From assembly GCA_036725605.1 (NCBI GenBank), contig DAIMDW010000005.1, positions 139,610-203,609 on the forward strand: a DNA stretch of 64,000 nucleotides, in the 5' to 3' direction. Below the pieces are notes generated by a model. That model saw only the letters and a list, made by a program, of their open reading frames with translations. It ran no database searches and was not told the DNA's origin. The stretch is from CALBTQ01 sp036725605. GTDB taxonomy: Bacteria > Lernaellota > Lernaellaia > Lernaellales > Lernaellaceae. This document shows positions 18,055-27,543 of the stretch, piece after piece (position 1 is the first letter of the stretch; every line of letters begins with the position of its first letter). The position numbers and the translations under genes are program-made.

Positions 18055-19593
18055 TCAGGGTTGAAACTGGAACTGGGGAACCAGCGTGGCGAAGTCGTAA
18101 CGGAACGCGCCCAACGACGAAGTGAACAGCACCTTGCCGCTGCCCGGCGCGATGTGCAGCGTGCGCACGCGCGGTCCGGCGTAGAGGCGCTGCGCGACGC
18201 TGAAATCGGTCGCGTCCAATTGATAGAGGTTGCCTTTGAAATACCCGGCCGCGAACAGCCAACGTCCGTCTTCGCTCAGCGTCAGGTAGCGAATGCCCTT
18301 TTCGATGTTCGCCTTGGCTTCCACGATGCCCTTGTCCAGGTTGACGCGCCAGATGCGCCCGGTGCTGGGCGCGGAGATATACAGCTTGCGTCGCGCCTCG
18401 TCCATCGCCAGATGCAGGTGCACGTCGGGGACGAACAGTTTGCGGATCGTTTCGCCGGTGTGCGCGTCGATCCAACGCACGAAGCACCAGCGCGAGGCGA
18501 TCAGCAGGCCGGTGTGATTGTCGATCATCGCGTCGCTGCTCGCGCCGGCGGGCAAAAAGGCGGTGAAGCGGCTTTCCGGCAGCGAATAGACGCCGATGTC
18601 GCGCGTGTAATCGTCGCCGGTGAACACCAGCCGATGCGTGCGGTCGCACCATAGGTTGGTGAAGGCGCGCCCCGGAAAACGCTCGCGGGTCCGTTCCTGC
18701 AGCGTGGCGTCGTCGAGCACGACGAACTCGTTCGTTTCGTACCCGGCGATGATCATCCGTCGCCCCGACGGATCGTAGGTCATGGCATCGGCGCTGCGTC
18801 CTTCGATCAACACCTGCGGTCCGTGGCCGAGCGGATCGATCGCCACCGTCGCCGCGTCGCCGCCCAGGATCGTGCGCGTGCCGGGCGTGTTGTCGGCGGC
18901 GAAGCGCAGTTGCCGCCCCAGCGCCGCCAGGGTTTCCGGCGGACCTTTGTCCAGCGACACGATGCGCTGCACGTTGGGTTGCGTATACACCTGCGCGGCC
19001 AGGTCCGGATCGCCGCCGTAGTAAAAATGACCCAGCCGCAAAAAGAGCACGGCCAGCACCGCCGCGTAAAACAACGCCGCGCGCCCGACGATCCGCACGT
19101 CGAGCAACAACATGCCCGGCAACAGCACCACCGCCAGCAGCACGCTCAATTTTTCCACCGGCGTGTTGGGCATGAAATGCAGCAACACCAGCGGCGGAAT
19201 CGCGAACAGCACCAGCAGCCACCGTTTTCGTTCATGCACGGCCAGCACGTAGGCCAGCCCGATCGTGTAGATGACGGCCAGCAGGGCGAAGAGCGGATCG
19301 AAAAACGAAATGTAATAGGCCAGCGCCAGCGCCCACAGGCTCGCCAGCGGGTAATACAGCCAGCCCATCACCGCGACGAAACGGGGAAAGCGCAGCCGCA
19401 GAGCGTTGCGCAGCAGGGTGAAGCCCAACAGCGCCGCCACGATCCACGGCAGGGGAAAGATGAACACGGCGATCACCAGCAGCAGCGGCAGCCATTGCAC
19501 GGCGAAACAAAACGCGCCCACCAGCGTGGCGGCCAGCAAGACCACCGTGCGCGGCAGGAAAGCGCTTTGTTCTTCGGCTGTAAAGCGAGGCAT
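18055..19593 (-). CDS. Polytopic membrane protein with C-terminal beta-propeller
   Basis: This 512-residue tandem paralogue of the gene at 16511-18016 has membrane helices over residues 15-205, then propeller blades (RLVFTGDDYTRDIGVYSL, WLFAAGYFKGNLYQLDA, RVRTLHIAPGSGKVL). The last strand, LFTSSLGAFRYDF, matches the closing strand of its paralogue, which suggests a closed circular propeller. No enzymatic residues stand out. The ATG at 19593 gives MPRFTAEEQSAF. It is downstream of, and on the same strand as, the sulfatase-fold lipoprotein gene at 19638, with only 44 bases between them. Confidence 0.78.
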   Translation of the reverse strand: MPRFTAEEQSAFLPRTVVLLAATLVGAFCFAVQWLPLLLVIAVFIFPLPWIVAALLGFTLLRNALRLRFPRFVAVMGWLYYPLASLWALALAYYISFFDPLFALLAVIYTIGLAYVLAVHERKRWLLVLFAIPPLVLLHFMPNTPVEKLSVLLAVVLLPGMLLLDVRIVGRAALFYAAVLAVLFLRLGHFYYGGDPDLAAQVYTQPNVQRIVSLDKGPPETLAALGRQLRFAADNTPGTRTILGGDAATVAIDPLGHGPQVLIEGRSADAMTYDPSGRRMIIAGYETNEFVVLDDATLQERTRERFPGRAFTNLWCDRTHRLVFTGDDYTRDIGVYSLPESRFTAFLPAGASSDAMIDNHTGLLIASRWCFVRWIDAHTGETIRKLFVPDVHLHLAMDEARRKLYISAPSTGRIWRVNLDKGIVEAKANIEKGIRYLTLSEDGRWLFAAGYFKGNLYQLDATDFSVAQRLYAGPRVRTLHIAPGSGKVLFTSSLGAFRYDFATLVPQFQFQP

Positions 19594-19637
19594 GAAGCGA
19601 GGCTAGCCAAGCCGGGCGGGCCAGTCAAGATATTCGT

Positions 19638-20915
19638 TTAGTTGATATACCCCAGGCTGCGCAGTTTCTCTTCCAGGTCCGAGTCCAGCGGCTTTTCCTC
19701 GACCTTGGCGCGCTTGACCTTGTAGTGGTCCCGCAACATTTGTTTCAACTTGCCGGCCATCTGCTGGTTGCTCTTGAACAGATTGACTTTCTCGATCGGG
19801 TCGGTTTCCAGGTTGAACAGTTGGAAGCGCTTCTTTTTCAGGTCGTGAATCAGCTTCCAGTTCTGATGCACGACGCCCTTTTTCCTGGCCATCCGGAACG
19901 TCTCGGCGAAGACCGTCCGTGGCGTGTCCACCTTGATTTTATTGCCTTTGATCGTGAACGTCTTGCCGGAAAACGCTTTGGGCGTTTGTTGCCCGATCAG
20001 CGTCAGCAGCGTCGGCGCGAGGTCCGATTCCTTGACCGTGGTTTTGATGCGCTGCGGGCTGAAGCCGGGCGCGCGGATCATCAGCGGAATGCGCAGCACC
20101 TCGTTGTACAGCGTCCGCGAGTGCCGCGTGCCGCCGTGGTCGCGGAACTCCTCGCCGTGGTCGGCCATGAACACGACGATCGTCTTGTCGTGCAGCCCCA
20201 GGTTGTCGAGCTTTTGCAACACGCGGCCGATGTGATGGTCGGTGAAGGCGATCTCGCTGTCGTATAAGTCGACCGGCTCGTTGCCGTAATCATATCCCTC
20301 GTGTTTGAGGTAATCGTTGTGCGGATCGAAGTAGTGCAGCCAGAGGAAAAACGGTTTGTTGCTTTCGCCCAGTTCGTCCAGTTGCTTGATCGCGATGTCG
20401 CTGACTTCCCCCGAGCTGTGGATTTTCTTCGGGTGCCCTTTTTCCAATACGGAGTAGTCGAAGAAGTCGAAACCCTGATTAAAGTTGTACTTCGGCTCGA
20501 AAATGAAGTGGCTGACCACCGCCGCGGTGGCGTAGCCGTCTTTGCGCAATTGCTCGGCCAGGGTCAGATGCCGCTCGGCCAGCGGTTGTTTCCAATTGGT
20601 GATGCCGTGGTCGCGCGGCGGCAGCGAGGTCATGATCGAAGCCACCGAGGGCATGGTCCAGGGGCTGTGGCTGAAGGCCTGCTCGAACAGCGTGCTTTCT
20701 TTCGCCAGTTTGTCGATGTTGGGCGTGATCGGCCGTTGATAGCCGTAGCATCCCAGATGATCGGCGCGCAACGTGTCGACCAGAATCAGCACGATGTTGT
20801 GCTTGACGGGGGGGGACGAACAACCTAGCGCCGCCGGCAAAAGCGCCGCCGCCAGAAAAAATATCAAAAGCGAATTATGCAAACCGGCCCGTCGCCGGAT
20901 CGTGCGTTGATTCAT
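19638..20915 (-). CDS. Sulfatase-fold lipoprotein
   Basis: This 425-residue protein has a signal peptide ending in PAALGCSS, a somewhat atypical lipobox, so it is probably lipid anchored. The sulfatase-fold core has ILVDTLRADHLGCYGY, HSPWTMPSVASIMTS, WLHYFDPHNDY and FMADHGEEFRDHGG, giving the two-metal site. As in the 3729-5738 protein, the nucleophile position is Thr (TMPSV), not a formylglycine C/S-x-P-x-R, so phosphodiesterase or phosphotransferase chemistry is as likely as sulfatase. It ends in LEEKLRSLGYIN, the family tail. It is divergent from the histidine kinase gene; 278 bases separate them. Confidence 0.82.
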   Translation of the reverse strand: MNQRTIRRRAGLHNSLLIFFLAAALLPAALGCSSPPVKHNIVLILVDTLRADHLGCYGYQRPITPNIDKLAKESTLFEQAFSHSPWTMPSVASIMTSLPPRDHGITNWKQPLAERHLTLAEQLRKDGYATAAVVSHFIFEPKYNFNQGFDFFDYSVLEKGHPKKIHSSGEVSDIAIKQLDELGESNKPFFLWLHYFDPHNDYLKHEGYDYGNEPVDLYDSEIAFTDHHIGRVLQKLDNLGLHDKTIVVFMADHGEEFRDHGGTRHSRTLYNEVLRIPLMIRAPGFSPQRIKTTVKESDLAPTLLTLIGQQTPKAFSGKTFTIKGNKIKVDTPRTVFAETFRMARKKGVVHQNWKLIHDLKKKRFQLFNLETDPIEKVNLFKSNQQMAGKLKQMLRDHYKVKRAKVEEKPLDSDLEEKLRSLGYIN

Positions 20916-21193
20916 CGGTCTTTCATACCCTTCCGTGGCCCATTGTTTTTCGCGCCGTTCAACTTTCGCGTGCGCCCTGGGAGTGTAGCAATTTGAGCGA
21001 TGATTTCAACCGTTTATAAAGTTATGCATCCTGCGGAGTGTAGGAAAAGCTTTCAAAAACGATTAGTTCCGAGATTTGACGGCAAAAAAAATATTAAAAG
21101 GAAGTGTTTCTTTTCGCCGGTTCTACCGATACGTATTCACGTGCAACAGCCAGGTGCTCTATCGGACGAACAACCTGACGAAAGATTGAAAAA
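20916..21193. other. Divergent intergenic region
   Basis: These 278 bases separate the sulfatase-fold lipoprotein (minus) from the sensor kinase (plus). The stretch is AT-richer than its surroundings from about 20990 on, with runs such as AAAAAAAATATTAAAAGG at 21084-21101, and presumably holds both promoters. I cannot point to a convincing -35/-10 pair or operator. Confidence 0.4.
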
Positions 21194-24100
21194 ATGAGCC
21201 GCAGTGAAAACAAGGTATTCAATTTAAGAGAATACGGAACTCCTGAAATTCGCCAGCGAATATCGGTTTTGGAACGATTTCGTCTGCTTCTGGACTACGC
21301 CAACGACGCCGTATTCATCTTCGAGTATCCCTCCGGCGATCTGGTCGATTGCAACAGCCAGGCCCGTCGCTATGTCAACCACCGGGAGGGCGTTGAGTGC
21401 CATGCCAATTTTGCCGATCTTGTGCCGAATGAGGCGTGGGCGGAAGTACAACGCCAACTGACCGACTTCAACGACGATACGGTCAAAACGCAGCCGATCG
21501 AATCGCGGTTCATCGGCCGGGGGAGCAATATCCCGGTGGAAATCACCGTCGGTCTGGCCGAAATGGAAGACGCCGACTATGCGGTCGCGGTCATGCGCGA
21601 CATCACCGAACGACGCCTGCAGGAACAGCGCTTGCGCGAGTCGGAGGAAAAATACCGCACTTTGGTGGAAACGGCCGGCGACGGGATCTGCATCGTGCAG
21701 GACGAAAAAATCGCCTACGCCAATCCGAAAGTGGCCGAACTGCTTGGATATTCGCTGGATGAACTGCTTGGCGTTCACTTCGGCGAGGTCGTTCATCGCG
21801 ACCATTTCAATCGTCTGATGCAGTTGTATCAACGCTATATCGACGGCAAAAACGAAAAGGGCGTCATCGAGGTCAATTTCGTCACCCGCGACGGTTCCTA
21901 TCGCCCGGTGGAGTTGACCGGCAGCGCTGTCTCGTTTGCGGGAAATCCGGCGAGCCTGGTGGTCATCCGCGATATTTCCATGCGCCGCAAAACAGAGGAA
22001 AGACTGCGCGAAAGCCAGAAACAGTTCCGCCTGATCGCCGAGAACGTTTCCGATGTGATCTGGGTGCTGGACATGGATTTTCAGACCTTCACGTTTCTCA
22101 GCCCTTCCGCCGAGCGCATGTACGGCATGTCGACCGCCGAGTTGACCGGCGAACCGATGCTCGACCGCCTGACGCCCGCGTCGCAAGCGGTGGTTCAACA
22201 AGTGATTGCGGAAGAAATGACGTTGTTTGAAAACGGCACGGTCGATTCGTACCGCACGCGCACGATGGAGCTGGAGCAACACCGCCGGGACGGCAGCACC
22301 TTCTGGACCGAAGTACACGCTTCGTTTTTACGCGACGACAACGACAGACCCATCGGCATTCTGGGCGTGACGCGCGACATCTCCGAGCGCAAACGCCTGC
22401 AGGATGAGCAGCAAAAGCTGATCTCCCTGGTCGAGCGCAGTTCCGATTTGATCGGCGTATACACGCTGGACGGGCGGATGATCTACGTCAACGAAAGCGG
22501 CCGCAAGATGATCGGCCTGGAACCGGATGAAGACCTGGCCGACAAAAATTACGTTCACCTTATGGATCAGCGCCAGCAGACGAGATTGTATTCCGAAATC
22601 ATCCCGGCCATCAAAAACCAGGGCTTCTGGCGCGGCGAAGGAACCTTGGTCCACATGCAAACCGGCGAGCCGGTCCATGTGGATATCCATACGTTTACCA
22701 TTTTTTCGCAATCCACCGGCGAACCGGCCTACTTCGCTACTGTGATGCGTGATATCAGCGAGCTGAAGCAGTCCGAACGAGCGCTCACGTTCCGTCTCGA
22801 AATCCTCCAAATTATTGCCGACATCTCGACCCGGTTTATCAACCTCGAATCGGGCCAAATTGACAGTGAAATCAACCAAGCTCTACAACGGTTGGGTCGG
22901 TTCGCCGGAGTGGATCAGTGCTTCTATTATGTCATCGGCCCCGATGGGAAAACGGCTTATAAAACCCATCATTGGCTGCACAACACGCCCGTTTCGCCGG
23001 CCCATACGATGCGCACCATCGATACGGAAAAATTCCCGTGGTTGCTGGTTCACTTGAATCGCTTCGAACCGATTTTCCTGTCCAGCATCGACGACTTGCC
23101 CGCCGAGGCCGTCGCCGAACGCGAGTTCATGACCGCCTCCGGTCTGCGTTCGATCGTCTTTGTGCCCATCGCCCTGGGCGGTCGCCTGGCCGGCGTGCTG
23201 GGCATGGACTGCGTCGGCGACAACCACGCCTGGACCCCCGAATACGCCTCCATGCTCGCCACCATGGGCGTGATTCTCGCCAGCGTGTTGGCGCATCAGA
23301 AAAAGGAAATCGCCCTCGCCAAATCCCGGGCGCAATTCACCGCGTTCATGGATCATCTCCCCGCCGGCGTGTTCATCAAAGACGAAAACGGCCAGATGGA
23401 ATACGTCAACGAGTACCTCAAGCAGAACTACGATGCCGGTCGTTGGCTGGGTTTGTCGACCGATGCTTTTTTCACCGAGAACATCGCGCGGAAAATGATC
23501 GACCAGGACGAGCGGGCGATTCGCGAGGGCGTCGTTTCCGATACCTATGAGCTCACCGACATCCGCGGCGATAAGCGGCACGTCCAGATATACAAGTTCG
23601 CCATTCCGGGCATGGGCAAAACGCCGCTGGTCGGCGGCATCGGATTGGACATCACCAAGCTGGCGCAGGCCGAAGAGGAAAAGGACCGCATCGGGGAACA
23701 ACTACGGCAGGCGCAAAAAATGGAATCCATCGGGCGTCTGGCCGGCGGCATCGCGCACGACTTCAACAACATTCTGACCGGCATTCTCGGTTATGCCGAC
23801 TATCTGTTGGTGGTCACCGAAGGACAAACCGAGCTGGCCGGCGATCTGATGGAAATCAAGCACGCGGCCGAGCACGCCGCCGAACTGACCCAGCAGCTGC
23901 TGGCCTTCAGCCGCAAGCAGATGATCAGCCCCAAGACGATCTCCCTCAACGATCTGATCAACAATTCCAAACGCATGCTCGAGCGGATCATCGGTGAGGA
24001 CGTGCGTTTCTATGCGCAGTTGGACGTCAAGCTTCATCCGATCAAGGCCGACCCCTCGCAGATCAACCAGGTGCTGGTCAACCTGGCCGTCAACGCCCGC

Positions 24101-24841
24101 GACGCCATGTCCGAGGGCGGCAAGCTCATCTTTAAGACCGCCAACGTCCACTTCGATGAAACCGCTTGCCGGTGGAATACCGAAGCCACGCCCGGCTACT
24201 TCACGCTGCTGTCGGTTACCGACACCGGGCACGGCATCGACCAGGAAATTCTCAATAAAATCTTCGAGCCGTTCTTCACCACCAAGAAAAAGGACCAGGG
24301 CACCGGCCTGGGCCTGGCCACGGTCTACGGCATCGTCAAGCAAAACGGCGGCTTCATCACCGTGCATTCGCAACCCAACGAGGGCACGACCTTCAACGTC
24401 TATTTCCCCGCCGTACTCAACGAAGCGGCGTCCGAGGATAAGTCGAGCAAAAAGAGCGAATTGAGCCACGGCACCGAAACCATCCTTCTGGCCGAAGACG
24501 AAAAAATCGTCCGCGAGCTGGTGCGCAAGGTGCTGACCAAGTGCGGTTACCAGGTGATCGTCGCCGGCGACGGGCTCGAGGCTTATCGCCTCTACAAACA
24601 AAAGCAAAACGAAATCGATCTGGTCCTGACCGACGTGATCATGCCCGGCATGAACGGCCGCCGGCTTTACGAAATGATTCGCCTGTTCAATCCCAAGGCG
24701 AAAGTCGTGTTCATGTCCGGCTATGCCGAAAACACGCTGACCAGCCAGGGGGTGGTCGAGCCGGGCATGAAGCTGCTGCCCAAGCCCTTCAACCAGTTCG
24801 ATCTGCTCAAAATCATCCGGCAAACGCTCGATGGCCAATAA
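21194..24841 (+). CDS. PAS/GAF hybrid sensor histidine kinase with receiver domain
   Basis: This 1215-residue signalling protein has no membrane segment. Domain order by sequence: four PAS units (about residues 30-140, 150-265, 275-400, 410-525), a GAF-like domain (about 535-700), a further PAS (about 705-825), HisKA with the phospho-acceptor H855 (GGIAHDFNNIL), HATPase_c with N-box QVLVNLAVNARDAM, G1 DTGHGID and G2 GTGLGLATVYGIV, and a C-terminal receiver with phospho-acceptor D1147 (LVLTDVIMPGMNG) and the conserved Lys in LPKPF. It would sense cytoplasmic cues and pass phosphate internally, then to an unlinked partner; no output domain or response regulator gene is adjacent. The ATG at 21194 lies in an A-rich context without a strong ribosome-binding site. 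Confidence 0.9.
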   Translation: MSRSENKVFNLREYGTPEIRQRISVLERFRLLLDYANDAVFIFEYPSGDLVDCNSQARRYVNHREGVECHANFADLVPNEAWAEVQRQLTDFNDDTVKTQPIESRFIGRGSNIPVEITVGLAEMEDADYAVAVMRDITERRLQEQRLRESEEKYRTLVETAGDGICIVQDEKIAYANPKVAELLGYSLDELLGVHFGEVVHRDHFNRLMQLYQRYIDGKNEKGVIEVNFVTRDGSYRPVELTGSAVSFAGNPASLVVIRDISMRRKTEERLRESQKQFRLIAENVSDVIWVLDMDFQTFTFLSPSAERMYGMSTAELTGEPMLDRLTPASQAVVQQVIAEEMTLFENGTVDSYRTRTMELEQHRRDGSTFWTEVHASFLRDDNDRPIGILGVTRDISERKRLQDEQQKLISLVERSSDLIGVYTLDGRMIYVNESGRKMIGLEPDEDLADKNYVHLMDQRQQTRLYSEIIPAIKNQGFWRGEGTLVHMQTGEPVHVDIHTFTIFSQSTGEPAYFATVMRDISELKQSERALTFRLEILQIIADISTRFINLESGQIDSEINQALQRLGRFAGVDQCFYYVIGPDGKTAYKTHHWLHNTPVSPAHTMRTIDTEKFPWLLVHLNRFEPIFLSSIDDLPAEAVAEREFMTASGLRSIVFVPIALGGRLAGVLGMDCVGDNHAWTPEYASMLATMGVILASVLAHQKKEIALAKSRAQFTAFMDHLPAGVFIKDENGQMEYVNEYLKQNYDAGRWLGLSTDAFFTENIARKMIDQDERAIREGVVSDTYELTDIRGDKRHVQIYKFAIPGMGKTPLVGGIGLDITKLAQAEEEKDRIGEQLRQAQKMESIGRLAGGIAHDFNNILTGILGYADYLLVVTEGQTELAGDLMEIKHAAEHAAELTQQLLAFSRKQMISPKTISLNDLINNSKRMLERIIGEDVRFYAQLDVKLHPIKADPSQINQVLVNLAVNARDAMSEGGKLIFKTANVHFDETACRWNTEATPGYFTLLSVTDTGHGIDQEILNKIFEPFFTTKKKDQGTGLGLATVYGIVKQNGGFITVHSQPNEGTTFNVYFPAVLNEAASEDKSSKKSELSHGTETILLAEDEKIVRELVRKVLTKCGYQVIVAGDGLEAYRLYKQKQNEIDLVLTDVIMPGMNGRRLYEMIRLFNPKAKVVFMSGYAENTLTSQGVVEPGMKLLPKPFNQFDLLKIIRQTLDGQ

Positions 24842-24858
24842 CGGTCACGCGTTTAAAT

Positions 24859-24896
24859 AAAACCGCCCGGACCATCACCCGGGCGGTTTTCCTTTT
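24859..24896. terminator. Bidirectional intrinsic terminator
   Basis: A perfect 12-bp stem (AAAACCGCCCGG at 24859-24870 with CCGGGCGGTTTT at 24879-24890) encloses an 8-base loop. It ends in T4 on the plus strand with CCTTTT after, and has A-rich sequence on the other side, so it can stop both the kinase transcript and the convergent aldolase transcript. Confidence 0.85.
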
Positions 24897-24907
24897 AAAC
24901 TGAAGAG

Positions 24908-25879
24908 CTACGCGCGATTGGCGCTGCCCAGCACGTTGATGTTCTTGTGTTTGATCAGCTCGATCAACTCGTCGCGGGCCGGCCCCAGGTACTTGCGCGG
25001 GTCGAACTCCTTGGGCTTGGTGTACAGCACCTCGCGCACCTTGGCCGTTACCGCCAGGCGCCCGTCGGAGTCGATGTTGATCTTGCACACCGCCGAGGTC
25101 GCCGCCTGGCGCAGTTGCTCCTCGGGCACGCCCACCGCGCCTTCCAGGCCGCCGCCGTACTGATTGATCAGCTCGACGTACTTGGGCACCACGCTCGACG
25201 CGCCGTGCAGCACGATCGGGAAACCCGGAATGCGCTGTTCGACTTCCTGCAAAATATCGAAACGCAAAGGCGGCACGCTTTCGCCCGGGCCCACCTTGAA
25301 TTTGAACGCGCCATGACTCGTACCTATTGAAATTGCAAGCGAATCCACCCCGGTGCGTTTCACGAAATCTTCCACCTCTTCGGGCTTGGTGTAGTGGCTG
25401 ACCTCGTGCGACACCTCGTCCTCGATGCCCGCCAGCACGCCCAGTTCGCCCTCGACGGTTACGTCGTACTTGTGCGCGTATTCGACGACCTTCCGCGTCA
25501 GCGCGATGTTGTCCTCGTACGAATGCGCCGATCCGTCGATCATCACCGAACTGAAACCGGTCTCGATGCAGTTCACGCACAGCTCGTACGTATCCCCGTG
25601 ATCCAGGTGGAGCGTGATCGGAATCTCGCTGCCCAACTCGCGCGCCAACTGCACCGCGCCCTGCGCCATGTAGCGCAGCAACGTCTGATTCGCGTACTTG
25701 CGCGCGCCGCTGCTTACCTGCAAAATAACCGGCGAGTTCGTCTGCGCACAACCGATGATGATCGCCTGCAACTGCTCAAGATTATTGAAGTTATACGCCG
25801 GAATCGCATACTTCCCGGCCATCGCCTTGGCGAACATATCTCTGGTGTTGACCAGCCCCAAATCCTTGTAACTAACCAT
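24908..25879 (-). CDS. fba: Class II fructose-bisphosphate aldolase
   Basis: This 323-residue TIM-barrel enzyme reversibly cleaves fructose-1,6-bisphosphate to DHAP and glyceraldehyde-3-phosphate in the cytoplasm. Diagnostic motifs are present: AIPAYNFNNLEQ near the start, LHLDHGDTYE with the zinc-ligand region H91-H94, SVMIDGSAHSYEDNI, VEGELGVLAGIED, GTSHGAFKFK and VLHGASSVVP. Length is normal for the class IIB group. It is a single-gene unit facing the kinase, closed by a shared terminator. The start at 25879 gives MVSYKDLGLV, preceded on the coding strand by AAGGGAGTACAAACA, a good ribosome-binding site. Confidence 0.95.
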   Translation of the reverse strand: MVSYKDLGLVNTRDMFAKAMAGKYAIPAYNFNNLEQLQAIIIGCAQTNSPVILQVSSGARKYANQTLLRYMAQGAVQLARELGSEIPITLHLDHGDTYELCVNCIETGFSSVMIDGSAHSYEDNIALTRKVVEYAHKYDVTVEGELGVLAGIEDEVSHEVSHYTKPEEVEDFVKRTGVDSLAISIGTSHGAFKFKVGPGESVPPLRFDILQEVEQRIPGFPIVLHGASSVVPKYVELINQYGGGLEGAVGVPEEQLRQAATSAVCKINIDSDGRLAVTAKVREVLYTKPKEFDPRKYLGPARDELIELIKHKNINVLGSANRA

Positions 25880-25971
25880 TGTTTGTACTCCCTTGATAAA
25901 CGATTCCAGCTCTTTTCATTAACTGCTTAATACTTATGCTCTTGAGGGAATTTGTCAAAGACAATTCCGCA

Positions 25972-27543
25972 TTAATCGCGTCGGCGGTACAAATCCAGAA
26001 TCACCGGGGCCTGGGGCGGAATGTCGCCGGTCACCAACCGTGTTTCGGTCGGCGAGGTGGCGATCAGCGCGGCTTCGCGGACAAAATCCTCCGACCCGAC
26101 GATAGTTTCGAGTTTCTCCAGCAGCAGTTTGGGCGCATCCTTTTCCAGAATCATCGACGATCCCAGGCGCACGATCACGATGTACCGCGGCCGGTTGCGC
26201 TCGACCTCCCGCAAAACGTCCTGCTGCCACTGCCATGCCCGTCGATGCGTCGTGCCCAGCGGGTAGGTGAACACGAACTTCGTCGCGCTCTTGCGTTGCG
26301 CATGGTAGAGAAACTGCCCCTCGGTGCCGGCAATGAAAATCGATTCTTCCGGCCACGTGTGCTCGCGCAGGTAGCGGCCGATCTCTTCGCCTTCCATGAA
26401 CGGATTGAGCCCGTATAGGATCCGCGACAATTGCGGTCCGGCGGCGAAAAGCTTTGCCTGGGTCAGCGTCGGATAAACCAAGGCCAACAGGAGCAGTACG
26501 ACAACAAGCCCTTGGCGCAATACCGGCGACGCTTTGGCCGCTTCGAGGCGACTCAACAGGCGATCCAGCCCGATCCCCGCCGCCAGGCACAACGGCGGCA
26601 GCAGTTGAATGAAGTAATGCGGCGTGAAGCGGCCCGACGCCGCCGTGCCGATCCCCGCGCCGATCAGCCACAGCAGCACGAAGGTCAAATCCGTCCACCG
26701 TTCGCGCCGGCGCGCCAGGGCGATTATCCCGCCGATCCCCAGCGCCGCCAGCGGCCAGTCGCGCACCAGCATCCCACGCTTGAGCACCTGATAGACAAAC
26801 GCGCGCAGACGATCGAGGGTCGACAGCGCCGTCGTGTAATCGAGGTTGTACCCGTACGCCCAGTACAGGTAATCGACGACGGTCCCTTTCCAGGCGAACA
26901 GCGCCAGCACGATTCCCTCGGTTGCGACGAGGCCGAGGCCGGCCAACACAAGGCCAAGCAACCGACGTCGGTTCGTGGTCGGCCGCAGCAAAATCAGCGT
27001 CGCGACGGCCAGCCCTTCGGCCAGCGCCACCGGTTTGGTCAGCGCGGCCAGCGCGAACAACACGCCGCCGAGCAGATCGGTCGCCCAAGCCCCTTCTTCT
27101 CGTCGAGACAGCAGCCACAGCGCGCCGACGGTCAGCGGAACCATGAACATCTCGGCGTTGCCGCTAAAGCCGAAGTACGCCGGCGCGGCCATCGTCGGGG
27201 CCAGCAGCGCCGCGCTCAACGCCCCGGCGCGCACGCCGAATTTCCGCACGGCGAACAGCGCGAACAACACGGCCGTCAGCGTCGCGGTCAGCGCGAACAT
27301 CAAGCGCAGGTAGGGCACAGAGCGTCCGCCTGCCAGCAACAGCCAATAGGCGCAAAACACGCCGGGCGGTTTGGTCTCGACCAGATCGAGGTACAGCGTG
27401 TCGCCCTGGTGCATCCGGTCGGCCATGTAGGCGTAGCCGCCCTCGTCGCGCTCCAGCGGCACCGACAGCAGCGGCAGACGCAGCGCAAACGCGGCGACGA
27501 TCATCGCCGCGGCCAGCCAGATCCAGCGCCGCGCCCCGTTCAT
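25972..27543 (-). CDS. GT39/ArnT-like polytopic glycosyltransferase
   Basis: This 523-residue protein has a first membrane helix followed by VPLERDEGGYAYMADRM (acidic D-E motif, about residues 32-48) and VETKPPGVFCAYWLLL, both typical of GT39/PMT_2 proteins. A further series of hydrophobic helices runs to about residue 360, and a soluble C-terminal domain of about 150 residues ends it. It likely transfers a sugar from a polyprenyl-phosphate carrier; the target is unknown. Its ATG overlaps the stop of the radical SAM gene upstream (27540-27543, ATGA), so the two are translationally coupled although their chemistry differs. Confidence 0.8.
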   Translation of the reverse strand: MNGARRWIWLAAAMIVAAFALRLPLLSVPLERDEGGYAYMADRMHQGDTLYLDLVETKPPGVFCAYWLLLAGGRSVPYLRLMFALTATLTAVLFALFAVRKFGVRAGALSAALLAPTMAAPAYFGFSGNAEMFMVPLTVGALWLLSRREEGAWATDLLGGVLFALAALTKPVALAEGLAVATLILLRPTTNRRRLLGLVLAGLGLVATEGIVLALFAWKGTVVDYLYWAYGYNLDYTTALSTLDRLRAFVYQVLKRGMLVRDWPLAALGIGGIIALARRRERWTDLTFVLLWLIGAGIGTAASGRFTPHYFIQLLPPLCLAAGIGLDRLLSRLEAAKASPVLRQGLVVVLLLLALVYPTLTQAKLFAAGPQLSRILYGLNPFMEGEEIGRYLREHTWPEESIFIAGTEGQFLYHAQRKSATKFVFTYPLGTTHRRAWQWQQDVLREVERNRPRYIVIVRLGSSMILEKDAPKLLLEKLETIVGSEDFVREAALIATSPTETRLVTGDIPPQAPVILDLYRRRD

